Below, piece by piece: positions 11,818 through 22,262 of a stretch of 64,000 bases of DNA. Made by a program: the position numbers and the translations under genes. The stretch is from positions 8,834,306-8,898,305 of the forward strand of contig JAUKUA010000001.1 in assembly GCA_030549175.1 (NCBI GenBank), read 5' to 3'. This DNA comes from Lasiosphaeris hirsuta (lineage: Eukaryota; Ascomycota; Sordariomycetes; Sordariales; Lasiosphaeriaceae). Position 1 is the stretch's first letter; each line of letters begins with the position of its first letter. The notes under the pieces are model-generated. The model was not told the origin of the DNA. It saw nothing but the letters and a program-made list of their open reading frames with translations, and searched no databases.

Positions 11818-13087
11818 CAGAGAGCAGAGGGAGGCAGTGAAATCAAGATTACCAAGGTGATCTCAGGTTTGAGTTCAGCAAAGGTGTGGTTGATATGGAC
11901 AGACATTAGGTGCAGCACACAACAATACCGTGGCAGTCGAGAGAACATGCGTTGGTGTGGAACTTTTTTTTTAGTATTTATATGGGAATTTTGCTACTTT
12001 GGATTTAGAACCCGACACGCTCAAATTTCGAACTCCATCATGACGATTCTCACTCTCACTGACTCAAAAGACAGCTTCCTGTCATGAATCCTCAATATTC
12101 AGATGGGGCGAGAACAGGGCCGCGAGGCGTCGCTGCCCAGTGGCTGCGTAGCGCCTCTTCCAGGTATGAAATGTATAAAACACCGGGTATAGCGTTGCCT
12201 CACGGCATTCTTCTTTTCTTTTTCATCATGTACATACGAATAGGTAATGGAATGCATGACCCCTCCAAAAATTACCGCACTTTTGATATCTCCTGAGCCA
12301 AACAAAGTCCTACTAAATCTTGACAGATATCCGCGGAGCCTCTTTTTGTTGAGAATTGCATGTTGGAGAGCATTATTGGCTCTTGGCAGGACGCTTGTAA
12401 GGTCGCAAAAGTTGCCTGCCGGTTAAGGGGGATCGGCCAGTGAGACGAGAATTGCGCTGCAGGTAGCCAGAGAGCCTTGTGCCAAGTCACCCTGCAGTAT
12501 GCCGCAAATCGCCCATGGCTTGAATCTTTTGGTTCAAAGTATCGGAGTGTTAGTCCCGCAAAGATATTAGTGGCTTCAACCAGCGACGCATGATTTCTCG
12601 TGTATACCGCATTTCCTCATGTGGAAAGCTGCTTGGAACCACGACCGCAGAATGGCTCTCAGCGGCACCGCCCGTCCATGGTGCTTGATCCGACGATGCT
12701 GCCAGGAGCTCAATTGCATGATCCCCAAAGTGTCACTTGACACCTATCATTCCAACCACAGGCTCCGGCTGAGATTCCACATATCGAATCGTGTGTTTTA
12801 CGCACGGGATGAGTTCTCATCGGCTCTCATCGGCAGGCAACTTTCTCGGTCACTTCTTGTGAAAGTAGACTAACTAGTTAGTATTGGTCAAGTTTCACTC
12901 TCTGCCGCAGTGCCCCCAGTCGGGCGGCCCGAGACCTGCAAGCCGCATTATCATGTTACCCAATGGGAAAAGTGGAACTGTGAGCTTCACTTGCTTGGCA
13001 TGTCGGCAAAGCGTCTTTCTATTTCCAGACACTGACGTTCCCGCAGGCCACTAATGCGGAGAAAGTTCTCATGTCCTTGGTGTTGCC
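11818..13087. other. Intergenic with a short dispersed repeat
   Basis: No gene supported. It contains a diverged copy of the short repeat described at 12160-12245. The rest is ordinary non-coding DNA. Confidence 0.4.
12160..12245 (+). repeat. Short dispersed repeat, diverged copy
   Basis: The core CACCGGGTATAGCGTTGCCT followed by CACGGC and a T-rich tail (TTCTTCTTTTCTTTTTC) matches, in opposite orientation, the element at 44825-44905, which is flanked by a perfect target-site duplication. About 40 of the central bases are shared with a handful of differences. I see no clear duplication around this copy, so it is older or truncated. Confidence 0.55.
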
Positions 13088-14214
13088 CTACTCTAGTGGT
13101 GTCAACACTAGTAATCGCACCTCAATGCTCTCCCTAGGGCGGGTGTCCGACTTTGGCAGCTCTGTATGGCGGAATGCGGAATGCGGGGGTGTTCCTATTT
13201 GTTTTTTATTTTGGTTTTTTTTATTAGTGATATTTCAAACACAGCCCGGGGTACCGAGGTGTGCTGGGGAGACTCACGAACGAAGTCTTTTCCCACCGCT
13301 TGGGAGTCAAACACCACGAAAGCGCAGACTTCGTTTTTGGTCATCTTTGATAGGTAGTAGAACTGAAAACGCTCGCTGTACTTGACCAGGTAGTTACGGC
13401 GAACATAGTCGCTACTCACGTGCGCCGAATGTACGAGGTCTGAAGGCCTGACTGTTCGCGGGTCGCACATGGCCAGTGGATAGTCTTCGACGACATCTAC
13501 AAGCGGACGCCAGATGCTTTCTCACAGGACCGAGTCAGCTCAGAACAGAACGAGCACAAGGGCTGACGCAGAAGGTCACGGTACTTTAAAACCCGAACGC
13601 GGTGCTTGTTGACGATTGTGTTTGCCTCAACCTCCCCAGTTTCACGCTTCAGCCATTCTAGAACCCCCAGGGGCGACTGATCTATGAGAAATTAGATTTG
13701 GTTCTGTTGGAAAGTGATTGCAACCTACCAATGTGAACTGTCATGGCAGGGGGCATCTTGTACGTTCCGCACAGCCCAGGGTGAAGAGGAACGTTCTTTT
13801 GCAATGCTCCCACACTCCGTAGCTATGATGGTGTTAGTATCGCAGATTGGATCTCGTCCGTGGATCCCTCCAACTACATTTGCCGGGTAGTCTCACTCTA
13901 AAGTCAAACATCTCGCATCGTTCCACCCTTTCTGGAAACATGTCATGGACGAGACTTTTTAAGTCTCCAATGTACTCCTCCTTGATTTCATCTTCATTCT
14001 GCCAGTTGATAGCCGGAAGAGGATGTTGACGAAACTCGAATCCACATGTATCAAGAGTGAAATCCTTGGTCTTCCCCCGTATGTCCAGAACAGACTGTAG
14101 CTGTGGTCGTTCGACAACTATGTTGGTCCTGCTGTCAATGAAGTTGTGATATGGCGTCTCCTCTTCATACAGCGGTAGAGGCCTGAGATAGGCAAATCGG
14201 GCAGTTTCATCCAT
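13088..14214 (-). CDS. CmcJ/NvfI-like oxygenase (asaB/GA4-desaturase-type family)
   Basis: Five exons assemble in one frame: 14214-13897, 13822-13729, 13681-13585, 13516-13255 and 13159-13088, giving 280 residues. The four introns are 74, 47, 68 and 95 bp; the first has a perfect ACTAAC branch site. The order of family motifs is complete: FAYLRPLP near the start, GFEFRQHPL, FDFR, then MTVHIDQSPLG (the H-x-D iron-ligand region), NIWRPL, YPLAMCDPRTV, FYYLSKMT, VVFDSQ and the family-typical end PRESIEVRLLVL. These are non-haem iron/2-oxoglutarate-type hydroxylases or desaturases found in secondary-metabolite and amino-acid-derived pathways. The ATG at 14214 is preferred because the frame further upstream has only a TTG. 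Its substrate is unknown. It shares strand with the oxidase and hydrolase genes downstream. Confidence 0.85.
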
Positions 14215-14893
14215 CTTTCTCAATCGATCGCCACCGTCTGTTTTCAAAAGGCGTGTGGCGGCTCAATATGCAACAACGGAGCAGAATGATGCTTAGCCCG
14301 GGCAATACAGGTGCAGAAGAATCGCATCTTAGCCCGGCATAAGTTGACAGCCGGATTTACTTTCAAGAAAATGTGCCCCAAGACCTTGTGTGAAATGAAC
14401 TCCATTTGCAGAAACTGTTACGTCCAGCCTCTTGGGCGACTCGGCCTCGATGCAGCTCAACATGCACAAAGACGCCCATGTTAGTTACTTGCTCCGATGA
14501 AAACCGGAAGATAGCCAGATACACCTGATGTCTATTGGTCAAAGGCATCAACTCTTTTTGGACTCGCTTGCATCCGGGGTAATAATGTTGTTTGACGTTA
14601 TCGCACCAACACATGTGGTTCAGAATACGACAATAAAATACGTCAGGGGAATCCCATCGTGGTCCACTACATTGTTCATAAACTAATAGTAGCCCGCAGC
14701 TCTGTTGCCAGTTTTCAATACACCCAACCTCCCAATCCATCCCAACAGCAACACGAGACACATCGAGCAACTTCTTGGCCTCTACTCCATTCATCACATT
14801 CTCCTGTAAGCCTTGGTGATGGTCTCACTAGGATTATACGATGGCTAACATTGAACATGTTTAGAGGGAACATCAATAATTCTCTGCCTCACA
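14215..14893. other. Intergenic, with a doubtful minus-strand frame and a 5' UTR intron
   Basis: A 144-codon minus frame at 14363-14797 has no recognisable domain or codon bias and is not called. At about 14814-14866 a GTAAGC...GCTAAC...TTTAG segment looks like a 5' UTR intron of the small gene that starts at 14894. Confidence 0.3.
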
Positions 14894-15085
14894 ATGGACG
14901 CCAATACCTCCAACTGGGTGACGGCCGTTGAAAAGGCTGTAGCAGACGACAAGCGGAGTGAGCTGTGGGGGGTGGGCGGAGAAAATGAGGGCGGTGCCGA
15001 GGCTGAGCAGGAACCAGTGGAGGAACCAGAGCCTAAGCCCGAGCCGAAGGAAGAAGAGGACAATGTCGCGTCCACTTTCACATGA
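14894..15085 (+). CDS. Small acidic hypothetical protein
   Basis: A 63-codon frame from ATG 14894 to TGA 15083-15085. The product is soluble and very acidic, with a helical N-terminal half (VTAVEKAVADDKRSELW) and a low-complexity Glu/Pro/Lys tail (EEPEPKPEPKEEE). Reasons to think it real: coding-like composition, a start soon after a plausible 5' UTR intron, and no overlap with another gene. No family is recognised. Confidence 0.4.
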   Translation: MDANTSNWVTAVEKAVADDKRSELWGVGGENEGGAEAEQEPVEEPEPKPEPKEEEDNVASTFT

Positions 15086-16355
15086 TGGCATGATTACAGA
15101 GACGAGCTGCTCTCCTCCGGCTCGAGTGTGAAAGAGAGATGCCAGCTTACAGATAATATCGCGCAGCATACTTTTTATTCGTTATTGAAGAGAAAATGAC
15201 AGTACTATCTTGGCCCCCCCCCCCCCAAAATTGATGAGGCTCTTAGGGCAGCCCAACCCTCAAGAGGGTGTTGTCCCTACCCAACCCCCACACAGAGGCG
15301 CCTATGACATATCTGCCCGCTCGCCTGCGATGCCCGTGGCGCCATATGGCAAGCCGGGCTTGGCGACATGCGTGCAGGAGTGCAGTCTTAGTTCCGACGC
15401 TATTCCATGCAATATCGAACCATCCAGTAATGATAGACCTCAAAAGCCTAGGACCTGTTCGGGAAACATCTCGAGGGTGGCACGGTCCGAAGAACTTGCG
15501 CACCCGGGCAACAATAGAAACCAAGTCTCTACTGGGCCACGAAGATCATTGTCTCAAATTCTTTCGGTGTGCAATCAAGTACTGGCAGCCCGTGGCGCAA
15601 GATGAATGGCAGACATTGTCTCTTGCGTCAATCTGGACTCAGTTTGAATCATCGGGATCCATTCATTCGATTCTACCCGTATAGAATGAGGCTGAGCTCT
15701 AGTACGCCAAGATCATGGAATCTTCCGCATCTCGGTGAGTGGACGCCGTTGTGGTCAAACTAATCCCGCTTACCTTGGGAAGGTACTCTCAAAGGTTCTC
15801 GGCCCCTTGTTTTGTAGCACAATCTTGTCACAGTAACTTGACGTGTCAGAAGGAGACTCGCATCTAGAGGGCTTCGTTTTGCCACATCCCGCCTTCGCAG
15901 CAGCGAGCTGAAACGCGCTCCACAGCCCCAGGAAAAGGAGGATGGTGCGCCAGTTTCCCCTAATTGGGAATGATGAAAGCGGCGGCGGTAAATTCGGTCA
16001 GACGCAGGAATTGCCCAGATACTTTTATCTCAGCTTGTGGCTCGGATAAGCGTCAGTAAGAGCAGGTACTTTGTATATCGGCAACGGCACTTATGCGAGT
16101 GTTGCTGCCACAGAATCCTTCGGAATTCGGGTAATGATCCGAGTTACTCCGAGGTCGGATTCTATTGCTTCCCACCCTAGGGAGCCTAAGCACCTTGGTT
16201 TCCTATGGTGGTTGGTGAAATAAGATAGCTAGACCGTAAGCTCCGAATAGTTTTACCACCTCAAATAAATCTTACCCTTGAATTCTTCTTTCTTGACCAC
16301 CTCACCACACTGGTCAATCTGCAACTCGCTTCACACCGAATCCCTGGCCTCCACG
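15086..16355. other. Intergenic, promoter side of the NLR gene
   Basis: A C14 run lies near 15213-15226. Several shadow frames exist between 15210 and 15763 but none has a domain or convincing start. No gene is called. Confidence 0.4.
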
Positions 16356-19300
16356 ATGGACTTTGAGGTCCAAGATTTCACTGAGCTGCGGTGGGGGGAA
16401 GCGCTCGTTGCTCAAAGGAACCGGCTGCGAAAGCCTCGATATGAAGGGCTACTGCGATTACTAGACTACAACTCCTGTATAGCTTCCATGGAAGAGGAGA
16501 GCCAGCGCTACCGGAAACGGCGGATTGCACGACACATGCTGAGTCTTGCTCCAACGTTGAAACAACTGGACTCGTTTGTGGGGGCTCTCACAACGCTATC
16601 TAACGCCAACCCCGAGATCGCGGGGACCCTTTGGGGTTTAATTCAAATTGTCTCAGTGGTACGCTTATTTCTCTACAATGTCACCCTCTGGCTGTGCTCC
16701 AGCCTCAAGGTCGCTTTTCACAACTCCATCAACTGACAGCATCGGCGGAGGGCAGACGGCAAGCAAGTTCATAGGCGTTATGGAACGCATCACAACAATG
16801 ATGAAACAGCTGACTCATGATCTGGCCTGTTTGCAAGGCTACATTGGCCTGTTTCCTGGCGAAGAGATCCTCCAAGGTTGCTTCAAGTGTGTCATTACAC
16901 ACTACGTTGGCTTCTGCATATCGGCTCTCAAATTCTTCAGGAAATGCCCGGGATGTATGTACAACATTAACCAAGAATATGAGATTGGATGAATTTTGCT
17001 TTGTGCGAACGCTGAATCGTGACAGACTCCGGCCTCGTCTGGGTTCTGTGGAACAAGCTCGACGTCAAGTTTCAGGAAGCCCAGTCTAACATCAAAGCCC
17101 ATGTCAACTACTTTAAAAACGCCAAGCAGTTTCTTGTTGACCGCGAGTTGGTCACAGCTGCGAGGGGGTCCGAAGATAAGATAACGACCGAGGCGAATCG
17201 CAACTACCCTACGAAGCAGCTCTATGAGGTCCCGAACACCCAAAACCCACGCTTCTGTGGTCGCGATGCGGTACTGCGGAGCTTGCACGAGTTCCTAACC
17301 AGACATCCAGAGTCAGACCGCCACACAACAAAAGCGCGGGCACTCCAGAAATCTTGTGTTATACATGGGATGGGGGGTGTAGGGAAGACTCAAGTTGCGA
17401 TTGAGTACACCTATCTGTATCGCTCCTCTTATGACTTCATCTTCTGGCTCTCGGCGGAGAATGAAACAGTGCTCCAGGCCAGTGCGGGGCGGGTTTTGAG
17501 CAGTTTGGGTCTCCAGTCGGCCAACAAGGGAAACGAGACAAGGTCGTCGGTGGGGAGTCTGCGGAAGTGGCTAGAGAACTCAGGTAAGTAGTATACCTTT
17601 TTATACAACTATAATATGGGTTCTAATCATGAGTTGCCATTTCCCCCCCCGCGAAAAGTGGCACGTTGGCTCCTCGTGTTTGACAATGTTGAAGATGGGG
17701 ACACTATTGCGCCATGCATGCCTCGAACGAGCCACGGCGCAGTCTTGATCACATCACAACATGATAGACTCTCGGCAGCTTACGACATTCAACTTGAGCC
17801 ACTTCACCCTGATGAGGGCTCAAAGTTTCTTCTCAAACACCTCAAGACAGACGCCTCGGACCGTGACAACCTTGAGGACGCAAGAAAAATATCAGCTCAG
17901 CTGGGAGGACTACCATTGGCCCTTGGGTATGTAGCAGGCTACATCTCAAACACCAAATGGTCGCTCCGAGAGTTCCTAAGGAACTCGGAGTTGAATCCAC
18001 AAATGTTGGGTAGAATCTTTGCAATGCCACTCCAGGCAGCCACAGATCAGTATAAAAATACCTTGGAAAGTATTTGGGCGTTGTCCTCCCAGCGATTAAA
18101 CCCAACTCAACGCAAGGTTATCGAGGTACTCTCCATGTTGAATCCTGATGGCACCCCTGAAGAGATGCTCCGATACGCAAACCACCACGAACCAAATTTA
18201 GCCTTTTTGAGTTCTGACACACTTGATTTTATCAGGTAGGCCGCCAATCCCTTCCTCCACTGGTCTGGATAAGTCAACTGACAAGATACCTGTCCTAGCT
18301 TCTCCGACATGATTGGCAAGCTTACAACTTGGCACCTGATTCGGCGGGAAAACGTTCAAGGGAAGGTTCTCCTACTGATTCATCGTTCTTTACAAAAGAT
18401 TGTTCTTCATGGTTTGCAACAGAAACCGAGATTGCTACAAGAAACATTCGATATTGCCTTTCGTCTTGTGCGCAAATTTTATCCTCGGCAATCCCCAACT
18501 CATGATCCTCAGAATGAACAGTGGGGGGTCCAGAAATTGTTTCAGCCGCTGGTGCTCAGCCTGCAGTCCGTCTATAGTGCATCGCCAATGCGACTGGCTG
18601 CCCCGATGGGATTTGCAGAGCTCCTCTCGGATGCTGCCTACTACAACTACGAATCTGATACTCTGGCAGACGGCCGAAAGCTAACGGACACAGCGGAGGC
18701 CATCTGCGAAGGCTTTGTTGACTCTGACTCGTCCTATATTGTTAGGGCTAATGTCTACTCGCTCGCCGCTGTGATGCGATGGGGTCAGGGCATCACAACA
18801 CGGGGGGACATTCTCCGTCGTTTTCTCCAAGCTCAAGCACTCCTCCAAAAGCACATCAACGAGCTGAGCCCAGACGAAGCGACCCCTGAGATCCTACGTC
18901 TATACGCCACGGGCTGGAACGACGTCGCCCACGTTTTCATCGAGCACGAGTTCTACGAGGATGCAATCCAGCTGCTCGAACTTTGCGCTGCCATCAAGCG
19001 CCGTCTAGGGGACGAATTTGGAGTTTGGGCAGTTAACCGCAATAAGGCACTCGCCCTGGCGTGGAGCGGGAGGTCTTCCGAGGCGTTGAAGCTGGTTCCC
19101 GACGAGGCCAATATCCTCCCTGAGTTATTGTTGCCACGCTGCGCCTCCTATTACGAGCGCTGCCGCTTTGCGTGGGCCAATATCCTGCTCATGACTGGGG
19201 GTTATCAGAGAGCATTGAGCCTGCTCGAGAAAAATCTTGAAAGGCGCAAGAATCTACATGGAGAGGCAGGACGGCTGACCCTCGACTCGCACTTCCTGCT

Positions 19301-19848
19301 TGGTGTCGTACATTGCAAAATGGGGAATCCACAGGAATCTATGTAAGCACACGCTCTACTAAACCACCTTGGATATTCCGAGTCTCCATCGGCACCAACA
19401 AAGCTTACTCTGTTGTAGAAAATACCTCACCGCCGCCCTCAATAAGGCCCTCAATAATCCTCGCAGTTGGTCCGACGAGGCTCGGACCCTCGCTAAACAT
19501 CACCTCTCACTAGCTCTCAGGGACGTATCCCGCCACGGGGAAGCTCTGAAACATGAGCTACAGGTAAAATCGACTCGGAAACATCTCTGCCAAGACTACG
19601 GAATATCTCTACCTCAAACTGCCGCAAGCGGTGATGAGATTTACGACCACCTAGCTTCTTCGGAGATGGGCCGAACAACAGTTGGCAAGTTTCAAGTGTC
19701 AGGAAAGCTTCCCAAGCTTATGAGTTTGTGTAATGAGATTCAGGCGAGGATTGATGACTTAGGTGGAGGACCTGTTTCGGCACGTGTTATTCTGAGGGCA
19801 TGTAAGGGCGGGGAAGTAGATGTGTTGGAGGGTGAGGTGGGGATTTAG
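16356..19848 (+). CDS. Fungal STAND/NLR protein: DUF7708-like N-domain, NB-ARC, TPR-like repeats
   Basis: Six exons join in one frame: 16356-16658, 16756-16954, 17026-17583, 17659-18235, 18299-19342 and 19419-19848, for 1036 residues, with five GT-AG introns of 97, 71, 75, 63 and 76 bp. The N-terminal about 200 residues (RRIARHMLSLAPTL, EIAGTLWGLIQIV, MERITTMMKQL) resemble the helical DUF7708 domain of fungal STAND proteins. The NTPase has the P-loop GMGGVGKTQ (about residue 282), Walker B WLLVFDNVED, and the GLPLALGYVAGYI motif, followed by a winged-helix-like part (WALSSQRLNPTQRKVIEVLS) with LIRRENVQGKVLLLIHRSLQ. The C-terminal half is helical, TPR-like (RALSLLEKNLERRKNLHGEA). STAND proteins of this build are signal-sensing oligomerising ATPases implicated in fungal self/non-self recognition. 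No stop or frameshift was found; it appears intact. What it senses and its effector output are unknown. Confidence 0.88.
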
Positions 19849-19944
19849 GAGGTCGAAAGATGGTTCACAGAGGAGCGAAGTAGATGTGTCGTATCTAGTT
19901 TCTCAGCGCTACTACTATTCTAACAAGGTAAAATCTCGAGCGTC

Positions 19945-20337
19945 TCAACCTAAATTCAGCCCGAGCCGAGCTAACATTGCCACAACATCCGAGTCATCCT
20001 CCGTCGTCCGAACTTGTTCCCCTCCACCGGTGAACGGGGCATAAAGATCACAGGCCGACAAACTGCATACGAGATGAAGTCCCCGGGGGACCCTCCGCCC
20101 TGAACCCGCGGGCTGCATCCTGCTTGGGACGCCGCATCTACACAGCGGATGGCTAGGGTCATAGCCGCGGGAATCCCAAAAACTCAGAAACTTGGTGCAA
20201 TCAGTGCACTTATAAAAAGGACGGACCGCGTTTCTATTTCGATTTCCAGCCAGTATTACATGTCTTTGAGTTGAACTGCTTCCGCATTGTAACAGGCTGT
20301 TGGTGCCGTTGGTGGAGGGGCAAGATTCGTTTTTCAT
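19945..20337 (-). CDS. Small GRF-type zinc-finger protein
   Basis: A 130-residue single-exon protein; the ATG at 20337 is chosen because upstream codons in frame have only TTG. The core reads RPFYKCTDCTKFLSFWDSRG followed by PLCRCGVPSR and HLVCSLSACDLY. Paired cysteines around an aromatic-rich strand (C-x2-C ... CRCG ... C-x4-C) are the pattern of GRF-like zinc fingers common in fungal proteins of unknown role, some tied to nucleic-acid binding. The gene converges on the NLR gene with a 96-bp gap, so their 3' UTRs probably overlap. There is no catalytic domain, so it may be a stand-alone binding module or a fragment. Confidence 0.6.
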   Translation of the reverse strand: MKNESCPSTNGTNSLLQCGSSSTQRHVILAGNRNRNAVRPFYKCTDCTKFLSFWDSRGYDPSHPLCRCGVPSRMQPAGSGRRVPRGLHLVCSLSACDLYAPFTGGGEQVRTTEDDSDVVAMLARLGLNLG

Positions 20338-22262
20338 TTCTTGTGTTTTCAACACTTGGAAGGTCTGCTGTCTGGTTTTGGTGAATTTCCGCCGTTTGTT
20401 TTGACCGGGAGGAAGGGAGGGGATTGTTACCTACGGCGCCTTATTCTCTATTACAGTTTTGAAGACGATGAGAGCGTTACCACTTTTGAACTGGGGCGTG
20501 CTTGGAGCAGAAACCTGAGTTCACTGATCTATCGGTTAGGTAGTCTGCGTTTAGATTGTGGGGGAACCAGCTTTTATACCGTTTCTGTCGAATGCCTGAC
20601 CTTAATTATCCTGCAAAACTCCCCTCTTCATGGCGGCATCGGGAGGATCATAGTACTTTTCTGCAACCATGGGGGTACAATACGTAGTAATTGGTAAGAT
20701 CGACGTCAATAAGCAACGGTATCGCAGCAGACAGCCGAGATTTATGTGACATTGCAGGCACATTGCAGGCAAACTGCAGACTAAGATATCTGACATCGCC
20801 AGTACATTTGGAGAGGTGGTTTGTTCGCCCTGCTTTTCCCAGTCCTTCCATAGGTATATGTTGTGAGCGTGTAACGATGCACCGTAGCGATCGTCACATT
20901 GCACCGTGGGACGTCCATATACCATGTTGAGCGCAGTCCGGCCAGCCTCGCGCTACCTCCCCCAGCCCTTTTCCTTGTTAGCCTCCGCCCTGACTCTCTA
21001 CCCTGTCCACCCAATCCCAAAGCGTAGACTCTTCGTCGTGCAGGCAGGTTCCACACTCGAGAATCCGTTCAGCTTGGTCACCCAGACGTCTTTAGGCATT
21101 TGGAACCCCCAAGTCCATCAGGTTTCCAACATGATGTCATGTAACTATTCACATTCCAAAGTTCAGAATGAGTCAACCTCCGACGAAAGTATTAGCAAAT
21201 GAGAGCGCTACTCCCAGATTTCTTTTGATCTGGGTTCATGGTTCGGTAGATCGGTGGCTTGGCGTCAAGTGGAAGTGGAAAATAACGACACTGAAACGTT
21301 GGATTCAGATATATTGATATCAGCTTTCGAGCCTATTAAAGAAACCCGCGATACTCTAACGGTGCACCGTCAGTTTTTCCTCCCAACCGATTGGAATGGT
21401 TACCCCCTATCGAGACGTTACCCTGCGGCGTCGGCATCCGAGAATCGCCAGACCCTGGCATCAGGGGGTTAGCGGCCAACGCAGGCTGCTAATAAGTCAG
21501 CCGCCAAAGTCGATGCAGCCAAATGTAGAATGCAGCCCCAGCCCGGCGAGGCTTAGGCGCCTGGACAACAAAACTAACCACCAAAGTCAAAAAGAGGCAA
21601 TTCCTAGGCCGCCGGCGGTCGACGAAAGCTGATGAGCAAGCCGCCGAGGTCGGAGATATTGAATGTCTAACCGATGCCCTGCCAAGTTTCAGCGCCTGGA
21701 TAATAGGAACTCGGCGAGATGGCTGGAAGCTTTACCCTTCATGAGGCAACGGACTCGGAAGACCACAGCCCTGACATCATGTAGTGGTACGTCTTTCTTC
21801 CTAAGCCATCATTCCGTCCGAAACGAGCTATGATGTGGCGAAAGAGGTCCTTGAGTCTATTGGCAAGGAAAAGCACATTCGTTCTAGGGTCCAGTGGCTA
21901 TTTTATCGAGCTCGGGACGACCCAAAGACTCACCTCAAACCTTTATAATGCTGTCACCTTCGTCTCATATCCCCTCCTTTCTATCGGTCCGGCGGGGCAC
22001 GACAGCGATTGCGATGGCATATGCACTTGGCACCGTACACGCAACCTATCCTTTTAATCAAGTCCGAGAGTATGGGTTTAACCCAAGATTAGAGAGAAGC
22101 CAAGGACACTGCCACTGTTTTCTCGCAGCTATGAGTTGTCAAACTAGCTAAAGTCAAGTGCTCCCTAGCAATTGTTATAGATATTGAGTGTACGATTTTA
22201 AAGCTAAGGCTGGTCTTAGTACTTAAGACTAGGTAGCTAGGTGGTGAACTGCCACTATTTGA
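20338..22262. other. Mostly non-coding; scrap of a STAND-protein-like gene
   Basis: No intact gene. At about 21808-21950 the plus strand reads SYDVAKEVLESIGKEKHIRS and then RVQWLFYRARDDPKTHL before a stop. This is coding-like and resembles the helical N-terminal regions of fungal STAND proteins, suggesting another decayed member. The stretch 21470-21780 is similarly suggestive but broken. Confidence 0.3.

Noticed and set aside
12099..12305. Short frames over 12.1-12.3 kb with a TPGIALPHG-like string
   Set aside because: The string recurs at 44.8 kb because both are translations of the same non-coding repeat, not a protein domain.
14363..14797. 144-codon minus-strand frame upstream of the CmcJ-like gene
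   Set aside because: Unbiased composition and no recognisable motif; not enough to call a gene.
15210..15684. Overlapping plus and minus frames downstream of the C14 run
   Set aside because: All three are similar in length, none has a domain or codon bias.
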